Shown here in pieces: positions 5,550 through 6,009 of a stretch of 6,009 bases of DNA. The notes under the pieces were generated by a model. The model was not told the DNA's origin. It did not search any database and was given only the letters and a program-made list of their open reading frames with translations. Position 1 is the stretch's first letter. Every line of letters begins with the position of its first letter. A program made the position numbers and the translations under genes. Source of the stretch: an uncultured beta proteobacterium (lineage in GTDB: Bacteria > Pseudomonadota > Gammaproteobacteria > Burkholderiales > Burkholderiaceae_C); the NCBI GenBank assembly GCA_903870955.1, contig CAIQEX010000632.1:1-6009 (forward strand), read 5' to 3'.

Positions 5550-6009
5550 TTATTCGATCTTGGCCTTGGCACGCAGTTCTTCCTGGTACTTGGCCATCTT
5601 CTGTTGCAGCAGTTGCTGAGAAATCTGTGGTTTGACATCTTCAAACTTGGGCAGTTGGGCGTCACGCACATCGTCCAAGCGGATGACGTGGTAACCAAAC
5701 TGGCTCTTGACCGGGGTTTCGGTCATCTTGCCCTTTTGCAGGCCGATCAGCGCTTCAGAGAACTCTTTCACGTAGTTGCCGGGATTGGCCCAGTCCAGAT
5801 CGCCACCCTTGGCACCGGAGCCTGGGTCCTTGGACAACTTCTTGGCCAGATCTTCAAACTTGGCACCCTTCTTGACCTTGGCGATGATGTCCAGCGCTTC
5901 GGCTTCTTTTTCCACCAGGATATGGCGGGCCTTGTATTCCTTGCCGGCGTTGGTGGCGGCAAATTTGTCGTACTCAGCCTTGAGTTCGGCGTCCGTGACC
6001 GGGTTGGCC
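5550..6009 (-). CDS. Parvulin-type peptidyl-prolyl cis-trans isomerase, C-terminal part (5' end outside window)
   Basis: Enzymes of this PpiC/SurA/PrsA class speed proline cis-trans isomerisation and assist folding of exported proteins, usually in the periplasm. The frame is open to the right edge, so 152 C-terminal residues are visible and the true start and any signal peptide are not. The visible part begins with a linker (VTDAELKAEYDKF), then the complete rotamase domain from ARHILVEKEAEA (27-38) to about residue 112. The two conserved core histidines are present, His29 and His107 (FGYHVIRL), as are Asp61 in KDPGSGAKGGDLDW and the FSEAL and TPVKSQFGYH motifs. A charged helical tail ends in KAKIE. 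A GTG at 5915 lies inside the domain and is not the start. A strong terminator follows the stop, separating it from the dehydrogenase gene. Confidence 0.93.
   Translation of the reverse strand, partial: ANPVTDAELKAEYDKFAATNAGKEYKARHILVEKEAEALDIIAKVKKGAKFEDLAKKLSKDPGSGAKGGDLDWANPGNYVKEFSEALIGLQKGKMTETPVKSQFGYHVIRLDDVRDAQLPKFEDVKPQISQQLLQQKMAKYQEELRAKAKIE

Overview
This window looks like ordinary chromosomal DNA from a betaproteobacterium, most likely Burkholderiales and probably Comamonadaceae (Rhodoferax/Polaromonas-like). That placement is an inference from moderately GC-rich coding regions and the style of the PurL, parvulin and NAD-isocitrate dehydrogenase proteins. No marker gene proves it. 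I see no mobile element, CRISPR array, tRNA or rRNA, and no convincing new multi-gene system.

Layout, left to right: the 3' end of purL (+) runs in from the left edge and stops at 1077. It converges on a small unknown gene (-, 1150-1461), and a symmetric terminator hairpin at 1093-1125 can serve both. About 245 bases without a gene follow, AT-rich in part, with a candidate promoter and a perfect 14-base palindrome. Next come a single-domain bacteriohemerythrin (-, 1707-2102) with its own candidate promoter, then rlhA (-, 2264-4285), then an NAD-type isocitrate dehydrogenase (-, 4324-5355). The dehydrogenase lies 38 bases upstream of rlhA. Beyond its 5' leader is a strong terminator (5499-5531) that closes a parvulin-type peptidyl-prolyl isomerase gene (-), which runs off the right edge. 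No gene-free stretch exceeds 300 bases.

The functions are mostly housekeeping: purine synthesis, 23S rRNA hydroxylation, the TCA cycle, periplasmic protein folding and oxygen/iron binding. From purL's end onward every gene is on the minus strand. Dehydrogenase and rlhA could be co-transcribed. The hemerythrin and the unknown gene probably have their own promoters.

The most interesting structure is non-coding. The leader of the dehydrogenase gene holds a terminator-like hairpin with a 7-T tract and an upstream segment that could pair with one of its arms, the layout of a transcription attenuator. A second point is the rlhA start, which has no Shine-Dalgarno sequence but has a -10-like hexamer just upstream and a small hairpin overlapping it, suggesting leaderless or structure-controlled expression.
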